Assembly (NCBI RefSeq): GCF_010906925.1
Contig: NZ_VTVE01000001.1
Span: 124,001-188,000, forward strand
Origin: Pseudobutyrivibrio xylanivorans
GTDB lineage: Bacteria > Bacillota > Clostridia > Lachnospirales > Lachnospiraceae
DNA length: 64,000 nt
Reading direction: 5' to 3'
Numbering within the stretch: the first letter of the stretch is position 1; each line of letters opens with the position of its first letter. Both the position numbers and the translations under genes were made by a program. The notes below the pieces were generated by a model, which was not told where the DNA came from, did not search any database, and saw only the letters and a program-made list of their open reading frames with translations. Below are positions 1-9,413 of the stretch, piece by piece.

Positions 1-174
1 TGGCTTCTTGCAGGTGGCGCTCATCATACAGCATTTACTTATGATCTTACTGCTGAGCAGATGGGTGACTGGGCAGCTGCAATGGGTATCGAGGCAGTTT
101 ATATTGATAAGGACACAAAGATTCGTGACTTCAAACGTGATTTAGCTCTTGGAAATCTTGTATACAAGAAATAG
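1..174 (+). CDS. araA: L-arabinose isomerase, C-terminal end (partial)
   Basis: Frame 1 is open from the first base to a TAG at 172-174, giving the last 57 residues of a protein. The segment GGAHHTAFTYDLTAEQM followed by GIEAVYIDKDT and a basic RDFKRDL tail is the conserved C-terminus of L-arabinose isomerase (L-arabinose to L-ribulose). The next genes are a transaldolase, a ribulokinase and a ribulose-5-phosphate 4-epimerase, which complete the arabinose route and support the call. The 5' part lies outside the window. Confidence 0.88.
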   Translation, partial: WLLAGGAHHTAFTYDLTAEQMGDWAAAMGIEAVYIDKDTKIRDFKRDLALGNLVYKK

Positions 175-356
175 GGAAAATACGCCTGAAGTTGCTGAGT
201 TAATGTAAAAATTGTGCCATAAGATGGACATTATTTTTATAGAATGGTATATCAAAAAGATTTACAATTGTAGTTAACATGGGGCGGTTTGGTCGACCAT
301 GAATAACTATTAAAACTGGTATTTACCAGCAAGATATTTAGAAGGAGAAAAAGAAA
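175..356. other. araA-transaldolase intergenic region
   Basis: This is an AT-rich spacer. I see no terminator with a T-run after araA, so read-through into the transaldolase is likely. A perfect 10-base palindrome TGGTCGACCA lies at 290-299, about 58 bases before the next start, and could be an operator or processing site. A clear ribosome binding site (AGAAGGAG) precedes the ATG at 357. Confidence 0.4.
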
Positions 357-1013
357 ATGAAGTTATTCGTTGATACTGGAAAAATTGAGGACATTAAGAA
401 GGCAAATGATCTTGGAGTAATCTGCGGTGTTACTACAAACCCTTCACTTATTGCAAAAGAGGGTGGACGTAGCCAGGAAGAGATCCTTAAGGAAATTGCT
501 TCTATCGTTGATGGACCTATTTCAGGTGAGGTTAAGGCTACAACAGTTGACGCAGAAGGCATGATTAAGGAAGGCCGCGAGATTGCAGCTATGCATCCAA
601 ACATGGTAGTAAAGATTCCTATGACAGCAGAAGGTCTTAAGGCTGTAAAGGTACTTTCTGCAGAAGGCATCAAGACAAATGTTACACTTATCTTCTCAGC
701 TAACCAGGCTATTCTTGCTGCAAATGCTGGTGCTACATATGTTTCACCATTCCTTGGAAGACTTGATGACATCAACATGGCAGGTATCGATCTTATCCGT
801 GACATCGCTGAGATCTTTGACATCTATGGATACGATACAGAAATCATTGCTGCATCAGTTCGTAATCCAATTCACGTAACAGATTGCGCACTTGCTGGTG
901 CTCACATTGCAACAGTTCCATACTCTGTAATCGAAACAATGATTAATCATCCTCTCACAACTGCAGGTATCGAAAAGTTCCAGAAGGACTACATCGCTGT
1001 ATTTGGCGAGTAA
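357..1013 (+). CDS. Transaldolase / fructose-6-phosphate aldolase family protein (TalC-like)
   Basis: This 218-residue protein is a short single-domain transaldolase of the TalC/FSA subfamily (usual length about 215-220). It starts MKLFVDTG, has the [14 protein letters not shown] phosphate-binding segment, and carries the Schiff-base lysine in VVKIPMT (K86). It either exchanges C3 units between sedoheptulose-7-phosphate and glyceraldehyde-3-phosphate in the cytoplasm, or cleaves fructose-6-phosphate; sequence alone does not separate the two. Its place between araA and araB suggests it feeds pentose phosphates from arabinose into glycolysis. The start is supported by AGAAGGAG with proper spacing. 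Confidence 0.9.
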   Translation: MKLFVDTGKIEDIKKANDLGVICGVTTNPSLIAKEGGRSQEEILKEIASIVDGPISGEVKATTVDAEGMIKEGREIAAMHPNMVVKIPMTAEGLKAVKVLSAEGIKTNVTLIFSANQAILAANAGATYVSPFLGRLDDINMAGIDLIRDIAEIFDIYGYDTEIIAASVRNPIHVTDCALAGAHIATVPYSVIETMINHPLTTAGIEKFQKDYIAVFGE

Positions 1014-1019
1014 TAAATA

Positions 1020-1153
1020 GGCGGCCGTCCTAGGTTATGGCTCGCTTGTTACAGTCTCAAGCCTGAGATATTGCTCCGCTCGACTAACACGTCTCGCTGT
1101 GCAACACTCAGAGCTTGATACTTACAAGCTATTTCTAAGTTGTGTGGCCGCCA
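1020..1153 (-). repeat. Structured hairpin repeat, copy R1
   Basis: A perfect outer stem GGCGGCC / GGCCGCC encloses GCTTGT / ACAAGC and then a long interrupted stem (TCAAGC, CTGAG, ATTGC pairing with GCAAC, CTCAG, GCTTGA). Read on the minus strand it aligns with copies R3 and R4 in the ATP synthase operon and with R2 next door. The stem sequences differ between copies while pairing is kept. See the finding on this family. Confidence 0.7.
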
Positions 1154-1164
1154 TTTGAATAATA

Positions 1165-1262
1165 TGCACTTTATGCAGCTGGTTACGGTCTCAATCCTAA
1201 GATATTGCTTCGCTCAACTACATGTTTCGCTGCGCAACACTTAGAGATTGATACCTACCAGC
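1165..1262 (-). repeat. Structured hairpin repeat, copy R2
   Basis: Second member, directly after R1 and in the same orientation. The outer stem is AGCTGGT / ACCAGCT and the inner stem pairs TCTCAATCCTAAGATATTGC with the arm at 1238-1253. On the minus strand the segments CTCTAAGTGTTGC and GCAATATCTTAGG are identical to those of R3 at 18237-18332, although the two loci are 17 kb apart and unrelated. Confidence 0.75.
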
Positions 1263-1271
1263 TAATATTAA

Positions 1272-1441
1272 ACGCGGCACACAGTCGTGGTAGGCGCGAG
1301 CAGGGTGCTGAATGTCCAGTGGACATTCGCTTAGCACCGACCGTAGTGAAACGGAGATAGCCCCATGCCATTCAAGGGAGGGTCCCCTAGCTTGAGTATG
1401 GGAGGTGGCCTGCGGGAGCACGGAGTATTGGGATGCCGCGT
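1272..1441 (+). ncRNA. Candidate structured RNA, about 170 nt, upstream of araB
   Basis: A GC-rich island is closed by a perfect 8-base stem ACGCGGCA (1272-1279) / TGCCGCGT (1434-1441). Inside are GGTGCT / AGCACC (1304-1309, 1333-1338) enclosing a perfect GAATGTCC / GGACATTC hairpin, then CCGT-AGTGAA-ACGG, then nested CCCAT / ATGGG, TCAAG / CTTGA and GGGA-GGG-TCCC. No ORF fits. I do not recognise it as a named RNA family. It ends about 27 bases before the araB start, so it is either a leader RNA of araB or an inserted element; the strand is inferred from the operon. Confidence 0.55.
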
Positions 1442-1468
1442 AAAATAATGTATTGGGGGTAATAATTT

Positions 1469-3064
1469 ATGAATATTAACGAGATAATTGCCGAAGGTAC
1501 TGGCACAGCTTTAGGTATTGAGTTTGGTTCTACAAGAATCAAGGCTGTCCTTGTTGATGGCGATAATAAGGTCCTTGCTCAGGGTGACCATGAGTGGGAG
1601 AACCATTTGGATAATGGCATTTGGACATATCCTTTAGAGGAGGTATGGGCAGGTGTACAGGATTGCTACGCAAAGCTTAAGCAGGATGTTTTCAGCAAGT
1701 ATGATGTAAAGCTTAAGAAGATTGGTGCAATTGGTTTTTCTGCAATGATGCATGGTTATCTTGCATTTGACAAGGATGACAATTTGCTTGTTCCATTTAG
1801 AACATGGAGAAATACAATTACAGGCCAGGCTGCAGCAGAGCTTTCAAAGGAGCTCAATTTTAACATGCCACAGCGCTGGAGCATTTCACACTATTATCAG
1901 TGTATTTTAAACAAAGAGCCACATGTTCAGAACGTGGCATACTTCATGACACTTGCTTGCTATGTTCATTACAAGATGACAGGAAAAAAGGTAGCAGGTG
2001 TTGGCGAAGCATCTGGAATGTTTCCTATTGATTCAGCAACTTGTCAGTATGACAAGGCTATGCTTGAGAAATTTAATAAACTTGCAGCAGCACATGGTAT
2101 TACTACAAAAGTAGAAGATTTGATGCCAGAGGTATTAGTTGCAGGTGATGATGCAGGTACACTTACAGCAGAGGGTGCAAAGCTTCTTGATCCTACAGGA
2201 GAGCTTGAGCCAGGATGCCCACTTGCTCCACCAGAAGGTGATGCAGGTACAGGTATGGTTGCTACAAACGCTGTTTCTGTTGGAACAGGTAATGTTTCTG
2301 CTGGTACATCAGTGTTCTCAATGGTAGTTCTTGATAAGCCTCTTTCTAAGCCATACGAGGAAATCGATATGGTTACAACACCAACAGGTGAGGCAGTTGC
2401 CATGGTTCACTGCAACAACTGTACATCAGATTTGAATTCATGGATTGGAATATTCAAGGAATTTGCAGATGCATTCGACATTGATATTTCTATGAATGAC
2501 ATTTATGGCACACTTTATCGCAAGGCTCTTACAGAAGATGCTAATTGCGGCGGTGTACTTTCATATAACTATTTTGGCGGCGAGCCAGTTGTAGGAGTCA
2601 ATGAAGGACGTCCTATGATTGTGAGAAAGCCAGACGCTAAATTTACACTTGCAAACTTCATGCGCTCAAATCTTTACGGAGCTCTTGGAGTACTTAAGAT
2701 TGGTAATGACATTCTTCTCAAGGAAGAAAAGGTAAAGATTAAATCTATCACAGGTCACGGCGGATTCTTTAAGACAAAGGGCGTTGGACAGTCAGTTCTT
2801 GCAGCTGCTTTAAATGCACCTATTACTGTAATGGCTACAGCAGGTGAAGGCGGCGCTTGGGGTATGGCAGTCCTTGCCAACTACTGCATCCGCGATGACA
2901 AGTCACAGAAGTTCCAGAGCTACTTGGATGAAAAAGTATTTGCTGGACAGGAGTCTACAACAATGGAGCCAGATCCAGTTATGGTCAAGGGCTACGACGA
3001 GTGGACAGCTGAATACAAAAAGGCTCTTAAGGCTGAGGCGGCTGCCGTAGACAACTGGAGATAG
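1469..3064 (+). CDS. araB: Ribulokinase / FGGY-family carbohydrate kinase
   Basis: A 531-residue FGGY sugar kinase of the ASKHA fold. The N-terminal ATP-binding segment [15 protein letters not shown] (about 17-31) is followed by the substrate lobe, and the C-terminal lobe has [13 protein letters not shown] and [11 protein letters not shown] near residues 430-475. Its place between araA and araD indicates that it phosphorylates L-ribulose to L-ribulose-5-phosphate. It is slightly shorter than enterobacterial AraB (about 560), and xylulokinases share the fold, so substrate assignment rests on the operon. The ATG follows TTGGGGGTAATAATTT, a moderate ribosome binding site. Confidence 0.88.
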   Translation: MNINEIIAEGTGTALGIEFGSTRIKAVLVDGDNKVLAQGDHEWENHLDNGIWTYPLEEVWAGVQDCYAKLKQDVFSKYDVKLKKIGAIGFSAMMHGYLAFDKDDNLLVPFRTWRNTITGQAAAELSKELNFNMPQRWSISHYYQCILNKEPHVQNVAYFMTLACYVHYKMTGKKVAGVGEASGMFPIDSATCQYDKAMLEKFNKLAAAHGITTKVEDLMPEVLVAGDDAGTLTAEGAKLLDPTGELEPGCPLAPPEGDAGTGMVATNAVSVGTGNVSAGTSVFSMVVLDKPLSKPYEEIDMVTTPTGEAVAMVHCNNCTSDLNSWIGIFKEFADAFDIDISMNDIYGTLYRKALTEDANCGGVLSYNYFGGEPVVGVNEGRPMIVRKPDAKFTLANFMRSNLYGALGVLKIGNDILLKEEKVKIKSITGHGGFFKTKGVGQSVLAAALNAPITVMATAGEGGAWGMAVLANYCIRDDKSQKFQSYLDEKVFAGQESTTMEPDPVMVKGYDEWTAEYKKALKAEAAAVDNWR

Positions 3065-3084
3065 AATCGAAAGAGGAGAAGGAA

Positions 3085-3780
3085 ATGTTAGAAGAATTAA
3101 AGAAACAGGTGTATGAGGCAAATATGGAATTGCCTAAGCGCGGATTGGTTACCTATACTTGGGGCAATGTTTCAGGTATTGATAGAGAGTCTGGCATTTT
3201 TGCTATCAAGCCATCAGGCGTTGAGTATGAGGATTTAAAGCCAGAGGATATGGTACTTGTAAATCTTGATGGAGAGGTTGTTGAGGGCAAGTACAGACCT
3301 AGCTCAGATACAGCTACTCATGTAGAGCTCTACAAACAGTATCCAGAAATTGGTGGTGTTGTGCATACTCATTCTACTTATGCAGTAGCATGGGCTCAGG
3401 CAGGAAGAGATATTCCTCTTTATGGCACAACACATGCAGATTATTTCTGCGGAACAATTCCTTGCACAAGAAATCTCACTCCAGAGGAAATCGATGCAGC
3501 ATACGAGGTAAACACTGGTAAGGTTATCATCGAGACATTTGAGGAGAGAGGCATTAATACAAAATACGTGCCAGGTGTAATTTGTAAAAATCATGGCCCA
3601 TTTACATGGGGCAAGGATGCAGACCAGGCAGTTTACAATGCAGTTGTTCTTGAGGAGGTTGCTAAGATGGCACTTTTCACAGAGCAGGTTAACCCACAGG
3701 TTGCACCAGCTCCTGATTGCATCAGGGATAAGCATTTCAATAGAAAGCATGGTGCTAACGCATACTACGGACAAAATTAA
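3085..3780 (+). CDS. araD: L-ribulose-5-phosphate 4-epimerase
   Basis: This class II aldolase-like epimerase has 231 residues, the length of the E. coli enzyme. It converts L-ribulose-5-phosphate to D-xylulose-5-phosphate. The zinc ligands are visible as VHTH (H94, H96) and NHG (H170). The HAD aspartate D119 and the C-terminal tyrosine Y228 match known catalytic positions shifted by one, and SSDTATH binds phosphate. It lies 20 bases after araB behind AAAGAGGAGAAGG and ends the arabinose operon, followed by a strong terminator. Confidence 0.95.
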   Translation: MLEELKKQVYEANMELPKRGLVTYTWGNVSGIDRESGIFAIKPSGVEYEDLKPEDMVLVNLDGEVVEGKYRPSSDTATHVELYKQYPEIGGVVHTHSTYAVAWAQAGRDIPLYGTTHADYFCGTIPCTRNLTPEEIDAAYEVNTGKVIIETFEERGINTKYVPGVICKNHGPFTWGKDADQAVYNAVVLEEVAKMALFTEQVNPQVAPAPDCIRDKHFNRKHGANAYYGQN

Positions 3781-3799
3781 TAATTTCTTTTTATTTTTA

Positions 3800-3829
3800 G
3801 GCTCTGCTTCACAGCAGAGTCTTTTTTTC
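3800..3829 (+). terminator. Rho-independent terminator after araD
   Basis: The stem GGCTCTGCT / AGCAGAGTC with a 4-base loop is followed by a run of seven T. It lies 20 bases after the araD stop and closes the arabinose operon. Confidence 0.9.
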
Positions 3830-3922
3830 TTGCGAAAATTTTCTTATTTATTTCACAAACTCTGAAATTTAGGGGTTTATACTAGAGTTAATGTAGATTA
3901 TGTATTACGGAGGGGTGTAATC

Positions 3923-6304
3923 ATGGCAAAAAATAAGGTTCGTAAGGGTCCTAAAATTACTATTACAGCCAAGATACTTGTGATGACAGTTGCGATTTTA
4001 GTAGCTTCTATGCTCACCACAACTTTGCTGATTACTAAGACTGCATCAAACAATTTGGTGGAGTCTAGTAAGGAAAAGCTTGAGGAATTGGCTGTGCTTA
4101 AGGGAGAAATTCTTGACACTTATGTAGCAGACCAAAAGCAAGTTATTCATACAATGGCTGCTAGCCAAGATTTAATAGAATTGGCGCAAAAGTATAACGA
4201 ACAATTTCCTATAGGGGGTGCAGCAGTTGCGGAAGCACCAGCAGAAGAAGAGCAGGAGCCAGAAGCTGTAGCGGAGGAGGAAGAAGCTGCAGAAGTAGAA
4301 ACTGTTGAGGAAGAGCCTGCAGTAGAAGAAGCTACAGAGCCGGAAGCTGAGGAGGCAGTAGAGGAAGAAAATTCTGAGGCAACAGAACCAGAAGCTGATG
4401 AGCAGGAAGCACCTACAAGAGATTTGGCTAATGAAGAACCAGCAGAGGAAGAACCAGTAGAAGAGGAAACTGCAGAGGAACAGCCTGCAGAGGAAGTTGT
4501 AGAAGAACCTGCAGAAGAGCCAGTAGAAGCTGTAGTAGATGACGAATATGCAGCTGCAGCAAAAAGATGGGCTGGCATATTGGCACAGAACCAGGCTGAT
4601 TCAGGCAACCTTTATGAGAACTTATTTATTTGCATAGGTTCCATGGGATTTGCTGATTGCCTTGATAATACAACACTTCATTCATGCGCAGATGAAGATT
4701 TCTTCAAGGCATGTATCGCAGATGGCTCATACTTTGGAATAAATGTTTCTCCAGTATCGGGACGTCCTTGCTATGTCATAGCTTATGCTATTAATGACCC
4801 AGACACAGGCAAGCCTATAGGTGTTATCAATGCCTCAATTGATCTTGGAGTAATGTCTCAGATTATTCTTGATGATTTCAATTATGAGGTTATCGGATTC
4901 AATCTTGATGGTGTTACTGTTATTTCAAACAATCAAGAGATTATTCTCAACTTTAATGTGGCAGAAACAGGACCTGAGGCTTGGCAGGGAATGATAGCAA
5001 GTAAACAGGGCGTTATTGAATTTATTGACCCTGTCACAGGACTTTTGAGTTACTCAGGTTATGTGGTTACAGATAATTTTGTTATAGAAGTATCACTACA
5101 TGACGAGGCATTTAATGCAGCAAGGGCTGCCATCGGAAATATTGGACTTGTCATAATGCTTATAGCGCTAGTAATAAGCGTTATTGTAGTATTTATCGTT
5201 ACATTTACTATTATCAAACCGCTTAAAGATACAAACAAGGCAATCAATGACATTATTGACAGTATCAATTCCGGAAACGGAGATTTGACAAATAGAGTCA
5301 GAGTTCGTGGCAATGATGAGACAGCTCAGATTGGAAATTCCATTAATGAGTTTGTTGGAGTGCTTCAGAATGTAATGGGAATGCTTGGCAACAATTCAGG
5401 ACGACTTAGCTCTATTTCGAAAAATGTAGGAAACAGCATTAATCATACTAATGATGAAATCAACGATGTTTCATCTACTATGCAAGAAATGTCCGCTTCT
5501 GCCGAGGAGATTGCAGCATCATTGCAGCAGGTAGTAGACAGAATTAACGACATCACAAGCAAGGTTAATGATGTACATGTAAAGGCAAATGATCAGGCTG
5601 ATTCTACAGAGCAGATTCTCCACAAGGTTGAGGGCTTGAGACAGGAATCTATGAAGCAGAGAGATGAGGCAGATACAGAGGCAAATGTTGTAATCGAACA
5701 GCTTCAGGAAAGTATGAAGACAGCAAAAGAAGTTGAAAAGATTGCTGATTTGACTGATGAGATTTTAAATATTGCTGCTCAGACCAACTTGCTTGCACTT
5801 AATGCTTCCATCGAGGCAGCACGTGCCGGTGAGGCAGGAAAGGGATTCGCAGTTGTTGCTGACGAAATCAGACAGCTTGCCGACAACTCAAAAGAGACAG
5901 CCAGCGGCATCCAGGAAATCTCCAACGGAGTTATTGCCAGCGTAGATGACCTTTCTGAAAAGGCAAACTCACTTGCAAATGCATTTATGGAGGCCAATGC
6001 TTCAGGTCGTGAGGGTGTAGAGCACATGACAGGCACTTACCAGGATGACATCCAGACTGTAGCATCTGCAATGGAAGAGTTCGCAGTTGACAGTAATGAA
6101 ATCAACAAGGGCATGGCTGAAATCAAGAGTACAATTGACAACATAAACAGAGCCCTTGAGGAAACTGTAAAGGGTATCTCTAATGTATCTAATGCAACAG
6201 CAGAGGTTGCAACAAACCTTGCAACAATCAGCGACGAGGCAGGAGAGAACCTTAACATTTCAGACGAGCTTGCTAGCGAAGTTAACAAGTTTAAATACGA
6301 GTAA
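3923..6304 (+). CDS. Methyl-accepting chemotaxis protein with Glu/Ala/Pro-rich extracellular insert
   Basis: A 793-residue membrane chemoreceptor. TM1 is at about residues 15-38. The extracellular sensor resembles a Cache-type domain (about 60-400) and is interrupted at about 101-208 by a highly acidic stretch rich in EEP, EEA and VEE. TM2 is at about 412-436, followed by a HAMP segment and a long cytoplasmic signalling coiled coil. The hairpin tip [20 protein letters not shown] and the methylation helices are intact, so coupling to CheA/CheW is expected. The gene is monocistronic between two terminators. The acidic insert is unusual: it splits the ligand-binding region and has strongly biased codons (GAA/GAG/GCA). 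Confidence 0.92.
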   Translation: MAKNKVRKGPKITITAKILVMTVAILVASMLTTTLLITKTASNNLVESSKEKLEELAVLKGEILDTYVADQKQVIHTMAASQDLIELAQKYNEQFPIGGAAVAEAPAEEEQEPEAVAEEEEAAEVETVEEEPAVEEATEPEAEEAVEEENSEATEPEADEQEAPTRDLANEEPAEEEPVEEETAEEQPAEEVVEEPAEEPVEAVVDDEYAAAAKRWAGILAQNQADSGNLYENLFICIGSMGFADCLDNTTLHSCADEDFFKACIADGSYFGINVSPVSGRPCYVIAYAINDPDTGKPIGVINASIDLGVMSQIILDDFNYEVIGFNLDGVTVISNNQEIILNFNVAETGPEAWQGMIASKQGVIEFIDPVTGLLSYSGYVVTDNFVIEVSLHDEAFNAARAAIGNIGLVIMLIALVISVIVVFIVTFTIIKPLKDTNKAINDIIDSINSGNGDLTNRVRVRGNDETAQIGNSINEFVGVLQNVMGMLGNNSGRLSSISKNVGNSINHTNDEINDVSSTMQEMSASAEEIAASLQQVVDRINDITSKVNDVHVKANDQADSTEQILHKVEGLRQESMKQRDEADTEANVVIEQLQESMKTAKEVEKIADLTDEILNIAAQTNLLALNASIEAARAGEAGKGFAVVADEIRQLADNSKETASGIQEISNGVIASVDDLSEKANSLANAFMEANASGREGVEHMTGTYQDDIQTVASAMEEFAVDSNEINKGMAEIKSTIDNINRALEETVKGISNVSNATAEVATNLATISDEAGENLNISDELASEVNKFKYE

Positions 6305-6320
6305 TTTTACCTATATTAAA

Positions 6321-6350
6321 AATAAGGCGGCTAAGGCTGCCTTATTTTTT
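6321..6350 (+). terminator. Terminator after chemoreceptor gene
   Basis: The perfect stem AATAAGGC / GCCTTATT is followed by TTTTTT, 16 bases after the chemoreceptor stop. Confidence 0.9.
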
Positions 6351-6396
6351 GTTCAATCTAGGAAATACCTATTGCTGGGGTTTTGAAAAGGAAAAC

Positions 6397-6454
6397 TTGA
6401 CATATACCCCTGGTGGGTATATTATTCAAGTGTAAGGATACCCTGTAGGGGTAT
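6397..6454 (+). promoter_or_regulatory. Promoter with two CsoR-type operators
   Basis: The promoter is -35 TTGACA (6397-6402), a 17-base spacer and -10 TATTAT (6420-6425). Two near-identical palindromes, ATACCCCTGGTGGGTAT (6404-6420, filling the spacer) and ATACCCTGTAGGGGTAT (6438-6454, in the leader), are G/C-centred as expected for copper-sensing CsoR operators. The regulator gene follows 16 bases downstream, which suggests autoregulation of the csoR-copA operon. Confidence 0.8.
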
Positions 6455-6469
6455 AGCAAAGGAGTAAAT

Positions 6470-6796
6470 ATGGGAAATAAGAATGAGATAGAGGAAGTAA
6501 CTTGTGAATGCTGCAGTGGCAAGCACAAGGACAGAGATGCAAAAGAGAAAAAGGACTTGATGAATCGCCTCAAGAGGATTGAGGGACAGGTTCGCGGCGT
6601 GGAGAACATGCTGGAGAATGATGTGTACTGCACAGATATTCTAGTTCAGGTCTCTGCTATTACTTCCGCATTAAATAGCTTTAACAAGGTTTTGCTGGCT
6701 AATCATATGAAGTCATGCGTAGCGGATAATATCCGTGAGGGCAATGATGAGATTATTGATGAGCTTGTAGTGACTCTTCAGAAGCTTATGAAATAA
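6470..6796 (+). CDS. csoR: CsoR/RcnR-family metal-sensing transcriptional repressor
   Basis: This 108-residue all-helical repressor carries LKRIEGQVRGVENML, the DNA-binding signature of the family. The Cu(I) ligands of CsoR are present as C54 (VYC), H79 and C83 (NHMKSC). An N-terminal extension CECCSGKH adds extra potential thiol ligands that most CsoR proteins lack. It sits directly between two operator palindromes and the copper ATPase, so copper binding probably releases the repressor from the operon promoter. Start ATG 6470 follows AAAGGAG. Confidence 0.92.
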   Translation: MGNKNEIEEVTCECCSGKHKDRDAKEKKDLMNRLKRIEGQVRGVENMLENDVYCTDILVQVSAITSALNSFNKVLLANHMKSCVADNIREGNDEIIDELVVTLQKLMK

Positions 6797-6822
6797 TAGT
6801 CCGGTGTTTAGAGGTTATTAAT

Positions 6823-9360
6823 ATGGAAAAATATAATGTTACAGGTATGAGTTGCGCTGCCTGCCAGGCTAGGGTGGAAAAGGCAGTATCAGCTGTGCCA
6901 GGTGTTGAAAGCTGCTCTGTCAGCCTGCTTACTAACTCAATGGGAGTTGAGGGAAGTGCAGATTCAGCTGCCATTATTAAGGCGATAGAGGATGCAGGAT
7001 ACGGCGCCAGCTTAAAGGATGACCTTGGCGGTAGTCAGGCCAACGCAGTTGTCCCAAATTATGAAGAGGAGTTAAAAGACAAGGAGACTCCAGTTATCAA
7101 AAAGAGGCTTATAGTATCAGTGATTTTACTGATTCCTCTTTTATATGTGAGCATGGGCCATATGTTGTGGGATTGGCCACTGCCAGGATTTATGGATGGC
7201 AATCATATTGGTATGGGCATTTACGAGATGCTTTTGTCAGCAGCCATCATGGTGGTCAATCAAAAGTTTTTCATCAGTGGATTTAGGGGACTTATTCACA
7301 GAGCTCCTAATATGGATACCCTTGTAGCCCTAGGTTCAGCCGCATCATTTATCTACAGTGTTTATGCGGTGTATGCCATGACACTTGCCCAGTTGGCTGG
7401 TGATGGGGATAAGGTAATGGCTCTTATGAATGACTTTTATTTTGAGTCAGCAGCCATGATTCTTACCCTTATCACAGTTGGAAAGCTTTTGGAGTCCATT
7501 TCCAAGGGGCGCACCACAGATGCCCTGAAGGACTTGATGAAGCTTGCTCCAAAGACTGCAACTGTAATACGAGATGGCAAGGAGCAGCTTGTTCCTATAG
7601 AGCAGGTTAAAATTGGAGATAGATTTGCAGTACGAGCTGGAGAGAATATTCCAGTTGACGGAATAGTGGTAGAGGGAAATGGTGCTGTTAATGAATCAGC
7701 CCTCACAGGTGAGAGTATCCCAGTTGATAAAAATGTAGGAGATACTATTTCAGCTGCCACCACAAATGAAAGTGGCTATATGGTATGCGAGGCCACTAGA
7801 GTAGGACGAGACACTACATTGTCTCAGATTATTCAGATGGTCAGCGATGCAGCAGCCACAAAGGCTCCTATTGCCAAGATAGCAGATAAGGTATCAGGAG
7901 TTTTTGTCCCAGTAGTGATCGCTATTGCGATAGTTACATTTATTATATGGATGCTTGTTGGCCAGACATTTGGCTATGCACTTGCGAGAGCAATTTCTGT
8001 TCTTGTAATCAGTTGTCCATGTGCCTTAGGACTGGCAACTCCAGTTGCAATCATGGTAGGAAATGGAATGGGAGCCCGCCATGGAATTATGTTTAAGACG
8101 GCAGTATCCCTTGAGGAGACTGGCAAGATTCAGATAGTTGCCCTGGATAAGACAGGCACAATTACAAAGGGCGAGCCAAAGGTAATCGGATTTTTCGAGG
8201 CAGAGGGTGTGGAAGATATTGATTTGCTTAGAGCGGCTTTTGCCATCGAAAACAAATCAGAGCACCCACTTGCAAAGGCAATTGTAGAGTACGGTCTTGA
8301 GCTTTCAGAGGAGCCGGCGGAGGTTACAGATTTTAAGACTGTTTCAGGAAATGGCCTTATGGCAAAGCTTGATGGACAGATGGTTTACGGAGGCAATTAC
8401 CAGTTTGTTTCTGAAAATGTTCAGATACCAGACTATGCTAAGAGTCTTGCAAATGAGCTTTCTGAAAAGGGCGAGACACCACTTTTCTTTGCACAGGAAA
8501 ATGGATTCCTTGGAATCATCTCTGTTGCAGATGTTATAAAGGAAGATTCGGATGTTGCCATCAAGGAGCTTAAAAATCTTGGCATCCACGTGGTAATGCT
8601 TACTGGAGACAATGAGCGCACAGCAAGGACAATTGCTGAGGATGTGGGCGTAGATGAGGTCATCGCCGGTGTGAAGCCAGATGGCAAGGAAGCTGTTATC
8701 AAGAAGCTTCAGAAGTTTGGCAAGGTGGCTATGGTAGGTGATGGAATCAATGACGCTCCAGCCCTTACCAGAGCTGACATGGGAATAGCAATAGGTGCAG
8801 GTACTGATGTGGCAATAGATGCAGCGGATGTGGTACTTATGAAAAGCAGAATTTCAGATGTAGTGGCAGCCATCAGGCTTAGCCGTGCCACACTTAGGAA
8901 CATTCATGAGAATCTATTCTGGGCATTTTTCTACAACATAATAGGAATTCCACTTGCAGCAGGAGCCTATATCCATGCATTTGGATGGACACTGAATCCT
9001 ATGTTTGGAGCAGCTGCCATGAGCTTATCAAGCTTTTGCGTAGTGACAAATGCACTGAGACTGAATCTTTTTGATCCATTCAATAAAGGAAATGACAGAC
9101 CACTTAAAAATTCACTTGGTCATGAACCATTATTAATTAAGGAGGACAATAATAAAATGGAAATCACAGTAAAGGGAATGATGTGCCAGCACTGCGAGGC
9201 ACACGTAAAGGAAGCACTTGAGAAAATCTCTGGAGTAGAGGAGGCAGTTGCTAATCACGAGGCAAATCTCGTAACACTTAAGACATCTGCTGAGGTATCA
9301 GAGGCAGACCTTAAGGCAGCCGTAGAGGGTGCCGGATACGAATTCTGCGGAGTTAAATAA
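6823..9360 (+). CDS. copA: Copper-exporting P1B-type ATPase with C-terminal CopZ-like domain
   Basis: An 845-residue heavy-metal ATPase. Domains in order are an N-terminal HMA domain (GMSCAAC, 8-14), paired membrane helices, the actuator domain (TGES), the CPC metal site (SCPC, 397-400), the phosphorylation motif DKTGT (D442) and the hinge GDGINDAP (about 640). A second HMA domain, GMMCQHC, occupies about 779-845. Export of Cu(I) is inferred from the CPC motif and the upstream CsoR. The last 67 codons have their own ribosome binding site and ATG (see the nested CopZ entry), so the gene looks like a copA-copZ fusion in which translation of free CopZ is retained. Confidence 0.95.
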   Translation: MEKYNVTGMSCAACQARVEKAVSAVPGVESCSVSLLTNSMGVEGSADSAAIIKAIEDAGYGASLKDDLGGSQANAVVPNYEEELKDKETPVIKKRLIVSVILLIPLLYVSMGHMLWDWPLPGFMDGNHIGMGIYEMLLSAAIMVVNQKFFISGFRGLIHRAPNMDTLVALGSAASFIYSVYAVYAMTLAQLAGDGDKVMALMNDFYFESAAMILTLITVGKLLESISKGRTTDALKDLMKLAPKTATVIRDGKEQLVPIEQVKIGDRFAVRAGENIPVDGIVVEGNGAVNESALTGESIPVDKNVGDTISAATTNESGYMVCEATRVGRDTTLSQIIQMVSDAAATKAPIAKIADKVSGVFVPVVIAIAIVTFIIWMLVGQTFGYALARAISVLVISCPCALGLATPVAIMVGNGMGARHGIMFKTAVSLEETGKIQIVALDKTGTITKGEPKVIGFFEAEGVEDIDLLRAAFAIENKSEHPLAKAIVEYGLELSEEPAEVTDFKTVSGNGLMAKLDGQMVYGGNYQFVSENVQIPDYAKSLANELSEKGETPLFFAQENGFLGIISVADVIKEDSDVAIKELKNLGIHVVMLTGDNERTARTIAEDVGVDEVIAGVKPDGKEAVIKKLQKFGKVAMVGDGINDAPALTRADMGIAIGAGTDVAIDAADVVLMKSRISDVVAAIRLSRATLRNIHENLFWAFFYNIIGIPLAAGAYIHAFGWTLNPMFGAAAMSLSSFCVVTNALRLNLFDPFNKGNDRPLKNSLGHEPLLIKEDNNKMEITVKGMMCQHCEAHVKEALEKISGVEEAVANHEANLVTLKTSAEVSEADLKAAVEGAGYEFCGVK
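9157..9360 (+). CDS. copZ: Possible nested CopZ copper chaperone from an internal start
   Basis: Within the copA frame, AAGGAGG at 9139-9145 lies 11 bases before an in-frame ATG at 9157, codon 779 of copA. Translation from it gives a 67-residue protein starting MEITVKGMMCQHC, the size and motif of free CopZ chaperones. The preceding linker (NKGNDRPLKNSLGHEPLL) is not conserved ATPase sequence. Production of a separate chaperone is an inference from the strong internal ribosome binding site. Confidence 0.6.
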   Translation: MEITVKGMMCQHCEAHVKEALEKISGVEEAVANHEANLVTLKTSAEVSEADLKAAVEGAGYEFCGVK

Positions 9361-9364
9361 ATGA

Positions 9365-9393
9365 TTGATTAATTGCGTACAATGTAGTATAGT
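9365..9393 (+). promoter_or_regulatory. Promoter of the FMN riboswitch-ribU unit
   Basis: A -35 TTGATT (9365-9370) and -10 TATAGT (9388-9393) are separated by exactly 17 bases and lie about 20 bases before the riboswitch. Confidence 0.6.
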
Positions 9394-9413
9394 ATTGGAG
9401 AATTAAATAGGAA

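Noticed and set aside
1218-1421. Minus-strand ORF of 67 codons in the araB leader
   Set aside because: It lies entirely in the hairpin repeats and the structured element; stem pairing explains the sequence better than coding.
4147-4608. Minus-strand Ser-rich ORF of 153 codons opposite the chemoreceptor
   Set aside because: It mirrors the Glu/Ala-rich repeat (GAA and GCA read in reverse) and has no start signal.
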